Below are positions 19,071-29,880 of a DNA stretch of 64,000 nt, one piece after another (the stretch's first letter is position 1; each line of letters begins with the position of its first letter). Origin of the DNA: an uncultured Porphyromonadaceae bacterium (GTDB lineage: Bacteria; Bacteroidota; Bacteroidia; Bacteroidales; Muribaculaceae); contig CAMWSS010000008.1 of assembly GCA_947177035.1 (NCBI GenBank), forward strand, positions 1 through 64,000. The letters are read 5' to 3'. The notes under the pieces were generated by a model, which was given only the letters and a program-made list of their open reading frames with translations, was not told the origin of the DNA and did no database searches. The position numbers and the translations under genes were made by a program.

Positions 19071-19380
19071 GTCAGGCGTAAATTTCCGTTCCAATCAGGA
19101 TATACTCGGCACTCTGGCGGCTCGTGTCAAGGAGTATCGGCTCGCCGCGCGCATGAGTCAGCGCGAAATGGCCGTGCAGTCGGGAGTGAGTTACACCACT
19201 ATCTGCCATTTCGAGCAAGGCAGAAACCCCAATCTAACTCTGGGCAATTTTATCTCGCTGCTTCGGGTTGTCGGTATGGAAGGCCGTCTTGAAGAACTGT
19301 TGCCCGAACTGCCAGTGCCCCCGATGGCTCTTCGCGAAATCAATAAGCTGATACCCAAGCGTGTAAGGAGGAAAGAGTGA
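19069..19380 (+). CDS. hipB: HipB-like XRE antitoxin
   Basis: HTH RMSQREMAVQSGVSYTTICHFEQGRNPNLTLGNF; start at 19069. Confidence 0.82.
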   Translation: MSGVNFRSNQDILGTLAARVKEYRLAARMSQREMAVQSGVSYTTICHFEQGRNPNLTLGNFISLLRVVGMEGRLEELLPELPVPPMALREINKLIPKRVRRKE

Positions 19381-20657
19381 TGATTGAAATTCTTGATATC
19401 GTACTATGGGATAAGAAAGTCGGCACCCTTGTGTCCACAAAAAAAGGATATGGGAGTCAGGTATGTTTCTTCTTTGATCCTGACTTTGTAAGAAGCGGTT
19501 ATGAAATAGCGCCTTTGCGGGCCCCTCTTGCCGGAGCCGCCGCTCAACGGGGGCTTCCTGTATATCCTGAAAAAGACAGACTGTTTTGCGGTTTGCCGTC
19601 ATTTATTGCCGACTCGATGCCTGATCACTGGGGCAATCTGGTGTTTGACGAATGGGCCAGAGCCCACAATATCCGTTCAAAGGATTTGTCACCGTTAGAC
19701 CGGCTGGCATACATTGGCAGGCGTGGTATGGGGGCGTTGGAATTCGTGCCTCCCACGTCGTCTGATATGGAAATGCCCTTTAAAGTGGAAATTTCAGAGT
19801 TGTCGAAACTGGCACAGATAGCATTGAAAGAGGCCCGAGATTTTCACACTGTGGTTACTCCTGGTTTTATTGTGGAAAGTCTGTTCAGGGTAGGAACATC
19901 GGCTGGCGGCCGTCGGCCTAAGGCCGTGATAAACATAAATCCCGAAACTGGCGAGTGCTACTCCGGTCAGGTTGCGACGCCGTTGCCCGGATTCATTCCC
20001 ATGATTATTAAATTTGACGAACACGGCGATATTCCGACCACCAGAATTGAATACAGCTATTATCTGATGGCCATTGATGCCGGTCTGCACATGATGCCGA
20101 GTCGCCTGATCGAGGGTCGGAACGAAACTCATTTCCTGACGGAACGCTTTGACCGTAAAGGCAATGAAAAACTTCATGTGCAGACTCTCGCAGCATTGAT
20201 GCCGTCGTCGACTTCCTATGAAGATCTGTTTGACGCCGCGACTGCCATCGGCATACTCCATGCTGAAATTCAACAGCTTTTCAGGCTTATGGTGATGAAT
20301 GTGTTGGGTGGAAATGTCGACGACCATAACAAAAATTTCAGCTTTGTCATGGGACGCGATGGTGTCTGGCACACGTCGCCGGCCTATGATTACACGTTTA
20401 CGGTAGATCCTGACGCGCCATTTTATGTCAATCGGCACAGTCTGACTGTAAATGGCCGCAATCAATCGATTACGAAAAAAGATCTGATGAGCGTGGCGGC
20501 CAGGTTTGGTGTGAAAGGCGCCACGTCCATTATAGACAAAGCTGTCGCCTCGGTGACTGGCTATCGTCGCCATGCTGTCGCGGCAGGTGTGGATGAGCGC
20601 TGGATCTCGGCAATCGAGCATGAGATTGCCTCCCGCATCGAAGATCTGACAGCCTGA
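19377..20657 (+). CDS. hipA: HipA-like serine/threonine kinase toxin
   Basis: FGLPSF/DSMPDHWG, GTSAGGRRPKA, FDRKG, GNVDDHNKNFSF, AYDYTF. Confidence 0.92.
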   Translation: MMIEILDIVLWDKKVGTLVSTKKGYGSQVCFFFDPDFVRSGYEIAPLRAPLAGAAAQRGLPVYPEKDRLFCGLPSFIADSMPDHWGNLVFDEWARAHNIRSKDLSPLDRLAYIGRRGMGALEFVPPTSSDMEMPFKVEISELSKLAQIALKEARDFHTVVTPGFIVESLFRVGTSAGGRRPKAVININPETGECYSGQVATPLPGFIPMIIKFDEHGDIPTTRIEYSYYLMAIDAGLHMMPSRLIEGRNETHFLTERFDRKGNEKLHVQTLAALMPSSTSYEDLFDAATAIGILHAEIQQLFRLMVMNVLGGNVDDHNKNFSFVMGRDGVWHTSPAYDYTFTVDPDAPFYVNRHSLTVNGRNQSITKKDLMSVAARFGVKGATSIIDKAVASVTGYRRHAVAAGVDERWISAIEHEIASRIEDLTA

Positions 20658-20664
20658 CGAAAAA

Positions 20665-20696
20665 AGCCCCGTTCCGTGCTGAGGGGGAGCGGGGCT
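20665..20696. terminator. Hairpin terminator between convergent hipA and the MFS gene
   Basis: AGCCCCG...CGGGGCT flanked by A-rich left side (T-tract for the minus strand). Confidence 0.65.
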
Positions 20697-20716
20697 GAAA
20701 AGGTGTTGTCAGTGCG

Positions 20717-21931
20717 CTATTGCGGCAGAGGGCGGTTGCGCAGGTCGGGTAGCAGGCAGGCCACTATGCCGAGCAGCGGCATGTAGGCGCAGACGCGATA
20801 GATGGTCTCGATGCCATATGTGTCGGCAAAGTCGCCGAGCACGGCCGAGGCGATGCCGCCCACTCCGAAGGCAAAGCCGAAAAACAATCCCGAAATCATC
20901 CCTAACTTCGTCGGCAGCAGTTCCTGGGCATAGAGCAGTATGGCCGGGAAGGCCGACGAGAGCATGAACCCGGCGCAGAAACTGAGCACGGCCGTCCACC
21001 CCAGTCCGACGTGGGGCAGCAGCAGCGAGAAAGGCGCGGTGCCCAGAATCGAGATCCAGATCACCGGCTTGCGTCCGTAGCGGTCGCCCACCGGGCCGCC
21101 CACCAGAGTGCCTGCCGCCGTCGATACCACGAAGATAAACAGGAAGATCTGCGACGTTTTGACGCTGACTCCGAAGCGCTCGATCAGATAAAACGTATAG
21201 TAGCTCGAGAGCGATGCCATATAGATATATTTCGAGAAGATCAGCACCACGATCACTCCGATAGCAAACAGGGTCCGCCGCCGCGACAGCGGCAGCGGCA
21301 ATTGCCGCCGATGGGCCTCGGGATGGGCTTTCAGATGGTCGAGATAGCCGCGATACCACCGGCATATCGGCCTCATGGCCGCGAAACACAGCGCTGCGAA
21401 AATCAGAAACCAGAGCACATAGCGGCGGTCGTGCGGAGCCACGATAAACGCCACCAGCAGCGGCCCGATGGAGCCGCCGAAATTGCCGCCCACCTGAAAG
21501 ATCGACTGCGCGAAGCCGCGCCTGGCGCGTCCGGCCAGCGAAGTGATGCGCGATGCCTCAGGGTGGAGAGTGGCCGAGCCTATGCCCACCAGAAACACTG
21601 CCAGCAGAATCCCCGCCATCGTGTCGCTCAGCGCAAACAGCGCGATGCCGGCCGAGGTGCTCACCATTCCGGCAGGCAGACTCCACACGAACGGACGGCG
21701 GTCAAAGGCATAGCCCACCGCCGGCTGGAAAATCGACGCCGCTATCTGATAGACCAGCGTGATGAGTCCGATCTGGGCGAAGTCAAGGCCGAGGTCATCT
21801 TTGAGCATCGGATACACTGCTGTGATCACCGACTGCAGCAGGTCGTTGAGCGAATGTGCGGCACACAGGGCCAGCAAAACCGGAAATGTCGGCATTGCCG
21901 ACACTTCCTTAAGTTTTTTCCACAATGTCAT
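20717..21931 (-). CDS. MFS transporter, fosmidomycin-resistance (Fsr) type
   Basis: 12-TM pattern; HSLNDLLQSVITAVYPMLKDDLGL, LHPEASR, GDRYGRKPVI. Confidence 0.87.
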   Translation of the reverse strand: MTLWKKLKEVSAMPTFPVLLALCAAHSLNDLLQSVITAVYPMLKDDLGLDFAQIGLITLVYQIAASIFQPAVGYAFDRRPFVWSLPAGMVSTSAGIALFALSDTMAGILLAVFLVGIGSATLHPEASRITSLAGRARRGFAQSIFQVGGNFGGSIGPLLVAFIVAPHDRRYVLWFLIFAALCFAAMRPICRWYRGYLDHLKAHPEAHRRQLPLPLSRRRTLFAIGVIVVLIFSKYIYMASLSSYYTFYLIERFGVSVKTSQIFLFIFVVSTAAGTLVGGPVGDRYGRKPVIWISILGTAPFSLLLPHVGLGWTAVLSFCAGFMLSSAFPAILLYAQELLPTKLGMISGLFFGFAFGVGGIASAVLGDFADTYGIETIYRVCAYMPLLGIVACLLPDLRNRPLPQ

Positions 21932-21945
21932 TTCGCGTGTACTGA

Positions 21946-22926
21946 TCAGATAGAGAGACGGCGCAGCGTCTCGAGCAGTGTGCGGTTGATGGGCTTGTCG
22001 TTTTTGATTGCCTTGGAGAAGGGCACATAGACGATCTCGTCGTTGACCACGCCGATCATCACGTTGCGCTGGTCCTCGAGCAGCGCGTCGATCGCGGCAG
22101 CGCCCATGCGCGAGGCCAGGATGCGGTCTGTGGCAGTGGGCGATCCGCCGCGCTGCAGGTGTCCGAGAATCGACACTCTCACGTCATAGTCGGGATACTC
22201 GTTTTTCACGCGCTCGGCCAGGGCCATGGCTCCGCCGGTCACAGGGCTTTCGGCCACCAGCACGATCGATGAGTTCTTGCTCTTGCGGAAACCGTTCTGG
22301 ATCAGCTCGGCCAGCTGGTCGACCTCGGTCGAGATTTCCGGTATGATGGCGGCCTCGGCTCCGGTGGCAATGGCGCCGTTAAGAGCCAGAAAGCCTGCGT
22401 CGCGACCCATCACTTCGATGAAAAACAGGCGTTCGTGAGAGGTGGCCGTGTCGCGGATCTTGTCGACACACTCCATGATGGTGTTAAGCGCTGTGTCATA
22501 GCCGATTGTCTTATCGGTGCCATAGAGGTCGTTGTCGATTGTGCCGGGCAGGCCGATGCACGGAAAATTAAACTCATTGGCAAAGATGCGTGCGCCGGTC
22601 AGCGAACCGTCGCCGCCGATCACCACCAGGGCGTCGATGCCGTGGCGGCGGATCACGTCGTAAGCCAGCTGTCGTCCCTCAGGAGTCTGGAACTCCTTGC
22701 AGCGCGCAGTTTTCAGTATGGTGCCGCCAAGCTGTATGATGTTGCTGACGTTCTGGGTGCGGAAGTCGACGATTTCGTCGGCGATCAGACCGCGATAGCC
22801 GCGATAGATTCCTTTGACGGTCAGCCCGTTGAAAATAGCCGAACGGGTCACGGCGCGGATTGCGGCATTCATTCCGGGGGCATCGCCGCCCGACGTGAGT
22901 ATGCCGATGCACTTTATTCCTGGCAT
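21946..22926 (-). CDS. pfkA: ATP-dependent 6-phosphofructokinase
   Basis: [52 protein letters not shown]. Confidence 0.95.
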   Translation of the reverse strand: MPGIKCIGILTSGGDAPGMNAAIRAVTRSAIFNGLTVKGIYRGYRGLIADEIVDFRTQNVSNIIQLGGTILKTARCKEFQTPEGRQLAYDVIRRHGIDALVVIGGDGSLTGARIFANEFNFPCIGLPGTIDNDLYGTDKTIGYDTALNTIMECVDKIRDTATSHERLFFIEVMGRDAGFLALNGAIATGAEAAIIPEISTEVDQLAELIQNGFRKSKNSSIVLVAESPVTGGAMALAERVKNEYPDYDVRVSILGHLQRGGSPTATDRILASRMGAAAIDALLEDQRNVMIGVVNDEIVYVPFSKAIKNDKPINRTLLETLRRLSI

Positions 22927-23128
22927 AGCGTATTTGTCTCTGTTATGTTTTTAATCAAGCCGCAAAGATAACACTTTTTCCTTGACGTATCGATATAATT
23001 CTGCTGTTATGTTATACAAGGACTATATGAGTCAGGTTCTTTAACGCGTACTATGAGGATAGTATTGTTTGACTGCCACTTGTTTATTCAAAGTGCATGA
23101 TATACGATATATTTGATCAGGAATTAAC

Positions 23129-23437
23129 TCACTTAATGGCAAATGCCGGCTCCAATATATGCAGTCCGAGAGCTGCCTCTATTTTTGAGATGGTTTCTAT
23201 TGACAGGTTTTCAGAGCCTTTAAGTACGCGCGACACGTATTGCTGCGAACAGCCCATTCTTCCGGCTACTGATTTTTGTGTCAGGCCGAGCTCTTCCATT
23301 TTGTCGAGCATCATCATGGCTATTTGCTGAGAGTAGCGCAGCCATTCTTTATTGTCTCTGCGTGCAGAGGCCGCCGCCCGCCACTTTGACGGAGTGCCGG
23401 ATATATGTTTTGAAAGTCTGTACTGTGTCTCGTTCAT
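23129..23437 (-). CDS. XRE-family helix-turn-helix protein
   Basis: LGLTQKSVAGRMGCSQQYVSRVLKGSENLSIETISKIEAALG. Confidence 0.8.
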   Translation of the reverse strand: MNETQYRLSKHISGTPSKWRAAASARRDNKEWLRYSQQIAMMMLDKMEELGLTQKSVAGRMGCSQQYVSRVLKGSENLSIETISKIEAALGLHILEPAFAIK

Positions 23438-23653
23438 AATTATTGGAGTTAAAGTTCTGCTATATATTCTATAAAACTATTGTCATCAATAATGTTTTCG
23501 CAAAGATAAAACATTTTTTAGACGCGTACAACTTTTAGGTTGTAAATGTTCGGATCTTTTCGCGGAATCGGCGGTAATCGAAAAAAGAGACGCGTCATCG
23601 CGACGCGTCCCTTCGATAAAAAACTATTACTCAAATATAAAATTGCGGGGGTG

Positions 23654-26600
23654 TTACTTGACGATCTTCTTGCCGCCGACAATGTAGAATCCGGGGGCAA
23701 GGGCGTCGATCTGTTCCTGGGTTGCCGATTTCAGGATCAACACGCCCTGAAGGTTGTAGACATCGGCCGGAGCGGTCTCGTCGTCGGCTGTGAGATCAGT
23801 GATGCCAGCAGGATCGACTTCGACTTTGAGCGAAGCCGAAGCGGTGAAATCAGGTGCCACCCAGCTGCCGGTCGCCTTGTCGATTTCTTTGGTGATGTCC
23901 TTGGAATTGTAGGTGATCTTGAAGATCGTCACGTTTGAAGGAATGTCGAAGAAGAAGCGGGTGCGGCTGTTGTCGCCACGATAGAGCTGCGAACCGTCGC
24001 GGAGCTTGCCGTATCCGTGGTCGGCTGCGACTGCGCCTCTGGCTTTCATCACTGCAAGCGCGCGCTTGCGGGGCGCTTGCAGCAGTGTGCCGCCCGACAT
24101 GATCTCCTGGTAGTCATTTTCATCGATGTAGGACACGTCAATGCCTTCGTCGATTGTGATGTCGATGTTGTTGCGCATGCCGACGAACGCTCCCCAGTAT
24201 TCGGCGCTGAGGTAGTCGTTGAACGACATTCCGGGAATGGAGAGTCCGCAGGTGTAGTTGTTGATGCCCTGGAACGGGTTCAGTCCGGTTTCGGCGGGCT
24301 TGACTGCGGGGGCGGTGATTGCCGATACGGTGGACGATGCCACGGCGCGGCTGCCGAGATATGTCAGTTTTGATGGGAAGTTGACCACGTAGAGGTCATG
24401 GCAGTCAGCCAGGGTTTCGTCTTCGATGGTCTCCACTGCGTCGGGGAAGTTGATGTAGGTGAGTCCGGAGCCGGCAAATGCGCTTGCACCGATCTCGCTG
24501 ACTGTCGAGGGCAGCTCAATGGCGGTCATGAGCACGCACTGGGCGAATGCCGATTCGCCGATGCTCTTAACGCCAGAGGGGATGACCGGACGCTCCAGAC
24601 CTGAGTTGAAGAAGGCGTTGTCGCCGATTGAGCGCACCGACTTGGGCAGCGAGATTGAGCGCATGCTGATGCTGTTTGCGAAGGTGTTGTCTTCGACAGC
24701 GGAGATCTTGGTTGAGCCGAGATCGGCCGATTCGATTGTGTAGCAGTTGCTGAATGCTCCGGCGCCGATTGTTGTCAGTGAGGTCGGGAAGTTGAGCGCG
24801 CCGCTCATGGCATAGCAGCGGTCGAAGGCATTGTCGCCGATGGTGGTCAGAGTGGAGGGAAGTCCGGCGAGTTTCATGAGCGAGCATCCGGCAAACGCGC
24901 TTTTGCCGATGACTGCGAGTTTTGATGGCAGATTCACTTCGGTGAGCGAAATTTTGCCGCTGAAGGCTTCGTCGGGCAGTTCGGTGTTGGTCACGCCGGA
25001 GAGGTCGAGTTTGTAGAGAGCGGTCATGTTGCTGCGGATCACCTTGAAGTCGGCTTCGTTGAGTTCACCCTTGATTGCCATGTTGGTCACTTCGGCAGGC
25101 ATCACGCGCATCTGGCTTGTGATGTCGCGGGCGAGTTCGCCGGGGGTGTTGACATAGACGGTGCCGCTGGCGCCGTTGTCCTCGACGATGTTGTATTCTC
25201 TCCATCGTGTCGACTTGCGGTATGCCTCGCCTGAACCCTGGGGCACGAGCACGATCGCGGGGGTGCAGCCCAGACGCTGGTTGTTGAGAATCGGAGGATT
25301 GGTGGCATTGAGCCGGAGCATGCCTTCTGTCGAGATGGGCATATTGGCAAGCGAGGTGATTCCGGTGCCGAGAGTCACTGACACGAGCGACGAGCCTGCA
25401 AGCGATGATTGGCCGAGCGAGGTGATGCCGTCGTGGATCGTCACACTGACAAGGCCGGAGTTGAAGAACGCGCGGTCGGCTATCGAGGTGACCGATTCAG
25501 GAATTTCGATCATGTGGAGCGACGAGCAGTTCTCGAAAGTGGCTTCACCGATTTCTGTGAAGGTGGAGGGCAGGACCACTTCGGCCAGTGATGCGCAGTC
25601 GCTGAAGGCTTGCTGGCCCAGACGGGTGAGCGATTTGGAGAGCTTGGCCGACTTGATGCTGGTGCCAGAGAAGGCGCCCACGCCGATGGTCTTGATCTCG
25701 GGGCCGAACGTGAACTCTGTCAGGCGGCTGCCGCCAAATGCGTTGTCGGCCACGTCGGTAATGCCTGCTGTCGAGCCGATCTTGACTACGCCCGATGCCG
25801 AGAAGGCTCCCATGCCGATGGTCTTGACAGAGGCGGGAATCTGTACTTCGGTCAGACGCTCGCAGCTTTCAAACATCGAGGCGGGAATCTCCTTGATGCC
25901 GGCGCCGTTGAAGTTGAACTCGTTCAGGTCGGTGCACTTGCTGAATGCGCCGGTGCCTATGGTGCTGACCGATGCGGGCAGGTCGACTGTCGACAGATAG
26001 GAGCAGTTGAGGAAGGCGTAGTTGCCGATGCTTTTCAGCGTTGAGGGCAGGTTGATGTTCTGCAGATATTCGCAGTCCTTGAATGCGTTGTCGCCGATGG
26101 ATTCGGCGCCTTCGGGCATGGTGATGCCGTTGAGGTTGTTGTTGCCGGCAAACGCGTTGGCCGCTATGCCAGCCAGAGCCAATGTCTTGCCCTTGTGTTC
26201 ATAGGTTTCCAGCAGAGTCACGTTGCCCTTCGCCTTGGAGCCGTCTGTGGCGAAGAACACTCCCGATGCGGGATAGACTGTATATTCGATGCCGTTGATG
26301 GTGGTGGTGGCCGCATCGGTCGGGTCCACGGGCTTTTCTTCTTCTGTTCCGGCCGATTCAATGGTCAGTTCGGCATCTTCGGTGTAGATGTCTTCGTCAA
26401 GGACTATGTAGAGCTTGTCTCCCTTCTTGATCGGGAGGCTGCTTTTATAGCCCTTGTAGAGCATGGTGTATTTGCCGTCGGGATTTATCGAGCCGGTATA
26501 GCTGTAGTCATAGATCCAGTCGGATGATCCGATTTTCCATTCGCCGGAAATGTCGGCGGGGGCGGTCAGTTCATAGTGGCCTGCCGATTTGCGGGTGAAC

Positions 26601-28108
26601 TTATACTGCGGGGTGAATGCCCAGTCGCTGAAGTCGCCGCTCAGATAGATGCCGGGATCAGTAGGCCGGCTGGTCGAGGTTGTGAAGGTGATGGAGCTGA
26701 AGTCGCCGGCCACTTCCACATGATATTTTCCGGTCCAGGGCATCCGGATGGGGCTCTGGCTGTGCCATAGGCTCTGTGTTTTGCCGAGCGAGGAGCCATA
26801 CACCGTTATGCCGCCGTAGCTGTCGGCCAGGAATGCGTCAGCGTCTTCGTTGGTGGTGGAGAGGAGGAAATAGGTCAGATTGTTGACGTCGAAGCTGAAT
26901 TTGTCGGCCTTTTTCTCGACTTTCAGGGCCGAGGTGGTGGTCATGTCGAGACCGTCGCCCTGGCCGACCACATAGATGCAGTCTATCTCGTCCTGTTCTT
27001 CGCCGAAATCATATCCCGGAAGGGCCAGCCCGCTCGCGTCTTTGAATGTAAATACGTCGAATTTCATGTCGCTGTCGACGTGCAGCATATAAAGACTTCC
27101 GGCTGGGAATGTCACGACGCCTTCGCTGATGAACTGGCCGTATTTGTCGGCATCTGTCGGCCATTGCCCTGCGTTGGCGCCGTATCTGTATTCAAACACC
27201 GATGCCGACATGAACACGTAGTCCACCGTGTTGTCATAGTCCGACAGTCCGGTATAGAACTGATCCATGCTTACCTTGCCGTCGCCGTGGTCAAGCAGAC
27301 TCATATTCAGCCAGGGTTCATCCCATCTGTCGGTTTTTGGATCATAGTATATCGAAACCGGCGAATATTCGCTGTTATAGGGCGCCGGGATATAGTATAT
27401 TCCATCTGACGGGAAGTTATATACATCCACATTCCAGCAGGGGCGCGAAGTGAACAGTGCGTCCTGATATTTGCCGAGTCCGAGGTATTGTATATCAGTG
27501 TCGCCGCTCTGGTTGTCGTTGACAGTGTAATAGATCGCGACTTTGGCTATGTAGGCCTTGGCGTTGGCTGTGATCAGCACTTCCTGTGCGCTGCCTGACC
27601 ATTCTCTGGTGGCCACATTGTAGTTGCCGGTGGAGCATTGCTGTGTTGATGTCCAGCTGTATCCTTTGTTGAATGTGAATTCGATTGATGTGATTGTGGT
27701 GGACGTGTTTTGGGCTTTCACGCTGATGGTGTTGCCGGGATATACACGCACCGAGCTGCCGTTATCGTAATATGCGGGGGGCGTGATGCCGCTGTTGACG
27801 TCAAATGTGAGCGCGATTTGTTCGTTGCTGAAACTCCGGCCGTTGACTGACTCTGAGTTGGCGAGTCCTAAGTCCGACATGGTGACCTCCATGCAATAGT
27901 GCTGGGCCGCTTTCATGGGCGAACGCCTGGCCTTCGGGGCGGCGTCTACGTTTGTGAGCGAGGTGGTGCTCAGGGTGTTGCTGTAGGCGGTAGTTACCGG
28001 TGTGGCATGTTTTAGCAGTTCCGGCAGATTGTTTAGCGGAATCTGGGCGCTGGCACCGATGCAGGCGCTGAGTGCCATACAGGCCAGAGTGTGAAAGAAT
28101 TTTTCCAT
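23654..28108 (-). CDS. Very large secreted BspA-like leucine-rich-repeat protein with C-terminal sorting-like motif
   Basis: Signal peptide; dozens of LxxIGxxAFxxCxxLxxxxLPxS repeats; VYNLQGVLI...GFYIVGGKKIVK C-terminus. Confidence 0.85.
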   Translation of the reverse strand: MEKFFHTLACMALSACIGASAQIPLNNLPELLKHATPVTTAYSNTLSTTSLTNVDAAPKARRSPMKAAQHYCMEVTMSDLGLANSESVNGRSFSNEQIALTFDVNSGITPPAYYDNGSSVRVYPGNTISVKAQNTSTTITSIEFTFNKGYSWTSTQQCSTGNYNVATREWSGSAQEVLITANAKAYIAKVAIYYTVNDNQSGDTDIQYLGLGKYQDALFTSRPCWNVDVYNFPSDGIYYIPAPYNSEYSPVSIYYDPKTDRWDEPWLNMSLLDHGDGKVSMDQFYTGLSDYDNTVDYVFMSASVFEYRYGANAGQWPTDADKYGQFISEGVVTFPAGSLYMLHVDSDMKFDVFTFKDASGLALPGYDFGEEQDEIDCIYVVGQGDGLDMTTTSALKVEKKADKFSFDVNNLTYFLLSTTNEDADAFLADSYGGITVYGSSLGKTQSLWHSQSPIRMPWTGKYHVEVAGDFSSITFTTSTSRPTDPGIYLSGDFSDWAFTPQYKFTRKSAGHYELTAPADISGEWKIGSSDWIYDYSYTGSINPDGKYTMLYKGYKSSLPIKKGDKLYIVLDEDIYTEDAELTIESAGTEEEKPVDPTDAATTTINGIEYTVYPASGVFFATDGSKAKGNVTLLETYEHKGKTLALAGIAANAFAGNNNLNGITMPEGAESIGDNAFKDCEYLQNINLPSTLKSIGNYAFLNCSYLSTVDLPASVSTIGTGAFSKCTDLNEFNFNGAGIKEIPASMFESCERLTEVQIPASVKTIGMGAFSASGVVKIGSTAGITDVADNAFGGSRLTEFTFGPEIKTIGVGAFSGTSIKSAKLSKSLTRLGQQAFSDCASLAEVVLPSTFTEIGEATFENCSSLHMIEIPESVTSIADRAFFNSGLVSVTIHDGITSLGQSSLAGSSLVSVTLGTGITSLANMPISTEGMLRLNATNPPILNNQRLGCTPAIVLVPQGSGEAYRKSTRWREYNIVEDNGASGTVYVNTPGELARDITSQMRVMPAEVTNMAIKGELNEADFKVIRSNMTALYKLDLSGVTNTELPDEAFSGKISLTEVNLPSKLAVIGKSAFAGCSLMKLAGLPSTLTTIGDNAFDRCYAMSGALNFPTSLTTIGAGAFSNCYTIESADLGSTKISAVEDNTFANSISMRSISLPKSVRSIGDNAFFNSGLERPVIPSGVKSIGESAFAQCVLMTAIELPSTVSEIGASAFAGSGLTYINFPDAVETIEDETLADCHDLYVVNFPSKLTYLGSRAVASSTVSAITAPAVKPAETGLNPFQGINNYTCGLSIPGMSFNDYLSAEYWGAFVGMRNNIDITIDEGIDVSYIDENDYQEIMSGGTLLQAPRKRALAVMKARGAVAADHGYGKLRDGSQLYRGDNSRTRFFFDIPSNVTIFKITYNSKDITKEIDKATGSWVAPDFTASASLKVEVDPAGITDLTADDETAPADVYNLQGVLILKSATQEQIDALAPGFYIVGGKKIVK

Positions 28109-28307
28109 CCTAAAAACTTTCGGGTGATAATTTATTAAGTTAAAAAATATAAATGCGGCAGATGAGAAATTACCTTCCTAAATGCGTGAAATGCCAAATT
28201 CTATGCAAAGGTAGGATGCGAATTACCCCCCCCAAATTTTTAACGTACATTAACTTTAATCGGATGGATTTTTTTGTCTTGAATGTGATAACGGTTGGCT
28301 TATTATT

Positions 28308-28341
28308 CAACGAGGAGCAGCCGGAAGGCCGCTCCTCGTTG
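28308..28341. terminator. Hairpin, possible terminator
   Basis: CAACGAGGAGC / GCTCCTCGTTG perfect 11-bp stem; no strong T-tract. Confidence 0.45.
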
Positions 28342-28362
28342 TGATGACGGGTGGGGGTTTAT

Positions 28363-28662
28363 TTATTTGAGGTGGAGGCGGGTGGTGCGCAGGTCGGTGC
28401 GGTCGAGGAAGATTATTGCCGATGGGAGGATCACGGCGAGCCAGCGGCCGATTTCTTCGGCGCCGTGGATGCGTTCGATCTCGATGTTGTGGAGCGGCGA
28501 GTCGGCGTCGATGGTGTTGAAGACCAGGCGGTCGCCGTCGAAGTCGATGGCGTCGGTGTCGAAGGCATAGTCCATCAGTCGGGTCAGTCCGCGGTCTTCA
28601 AAGAGTCCGGGGGCGGTGGCATAGGTGGTGTAGAGGCGCTGGATGGTGTTGTTGGTGATCAT
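28363..28662 (-). CDS. Hypothetical protein
   Basis: 99-aa ORF in an otherwise empty gap; no recognised motif. Confidence 0.5.
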   Translation of the reverse strand: MITNNTIQRLYTTYATAPGLFEDRGLTRLMDYAFDTDAIDFDGDRLVFNTIDADSPLHNIEIERIHGAEEIGRWLAVILPSAIIFLDRTDLRTTRLHLK

Positions 28663-28843
28663 ATGGGGTTTGTTTCGGTTTGACGGTTGTTTTTATCGTT
28701 TGTTTGTCTGCTAAACAACAGATGTCGGCCGGCTGTTTGTGCTGTAACCGATATGTAACCGTCTTTTTACCGCCTTGTCAAAAGTGGGGGCTACCGTAGT
28801 CCGTCAGGCCGGGGAGGCTCGCGCGCGTCGGAAAAGGAGAGGG

Positions 28844-29851
28844 TCAGTGCGAGCGGGAGATCACGTAGTCGAGAAGCGCCAGGAGCGACTGTCGTGATGG
28901 CGAGTCGGGAAATGACGCCGTGAGTTCGGCTGCGGCTTCGTTGCGGAGCCGGTCCATGACGGCGCGCGAGTAGTCGATGCCGCCGTGTCTGACGGCATAG
29001 TCCGTGAGGATGGCCACCTGTTCGGGCGATAGTTGTTCGATGCGGCTCATGGCGAGCATGCGGTCGTGGTCGGGCAGGTCTTCACGTCCGAGCACGTGGA
29101 GCAGCGGCAGGGTCACTTTGCCTTCGAGCAGGTCGTTGCCGGTGGGTTTGCCGATGGTGTCGGCCGCCGATGGGAAGTAGTCGAAAATGTCGTCGGCGAT
29201 CTGGAAGCAGAGTCCGAGTTTTTCGGCGAAGTTGCGTATGGCGTTGAGTCTCGGGTCGGAGTCGTCGGCACCTGCGGCATATGCGCCCATTGATGCGCAG
29301 GCCACGAAGAGCGAGGCGGTTTTGCGGCCGATGGTTTCCATGTAGGCCTGTTCGGAGAGGGAGTGGAAGCGCGCGTTGTAGACCTGGTCAAGTTCGCCGA
29401 GCGATAGCAGGCGTCCGAGTCCGGCGATTGTGTCGATGATGCGCAGGTCTTTGGTTTCGGCGGCCAGGCGCAGGGATGTGGCTGTGAAGAAGTCGCCGAC
29501 GAGCACTGCTATGTGGTTGTCCCAGATGCCGTTGATTGTCGGTTCGTTTCGTCTGAGTTTCGATTCGTCGACCACGTCGTCGTGGATGAGCGATGCGTTG
29601 TGGAGCATCTCGACCGAAGCGGCGGCGTCGATGATATGTTCTGTCGATTGTCCGGCAAACAGTCTGGCGCTGAGCAGCACCATGATCGGACGCACCTGTT
29701 TGCCCTTGCGCCGCAGATATTCCTCGATTATGTTGTTCATCATCCGGTTCGGCGATGAGAGCGCCAGCATGATGCGCTGGTTGAGGCTCCGCAGTTCGGG
29801 GGCTATGGATTGCTGGATTGTTTCGAGGACTGATGGTGATTTGTCGGGCAT
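28844..29851 (-). CDS. Polyprenyl diphosphate synthase
   Basis: LIHDDVVDESKLRR (first DDxxD-type motif) and FQIADDIFDY (second), GKPTGNDLLEGKVTLPLL. Confidence 0.93.
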   Translation of the reverse strand: MPDKSPSVLETIQQSIAPELRSLNQRIMLALSSPNRMMNNIIEEYLRRKGKQVRPIMVLLSARLFAGQSTEHIIDAAASVEMLHNASLIHDDVVDESKLRRNEPTINGIWDNHIAVLVGDFFTATSLRLAAETKDLRIIDTIAGLGRLLSLGELDQVYNARFHSLSEQAYMETIGRKTASLFVACASMGAYAAGADDSDPRLNAIRNFAEKLGLCFQIADDIFDYFPSAADTIGKPTGNDLLEGKVTLPLLHVLGREDLPDHDRMLAMSRIEQLSPEQVAILTDYAVRHGGIDYSRAVMDRLRNEAAAELTASFPDSPSRQSLLALLDYVISRSH

Positions 29852-29880
29852 TGCAGGAGCGGTTGGCGTGGGTGTGGGAT

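Noticed and set aside
23654-28108. LRR repeats considered as a CRISPR or tandem DNA repeat array
   Set aside because: Repeats are degenerate at DNA level, in-frame and protein-coding; no regular spacers.
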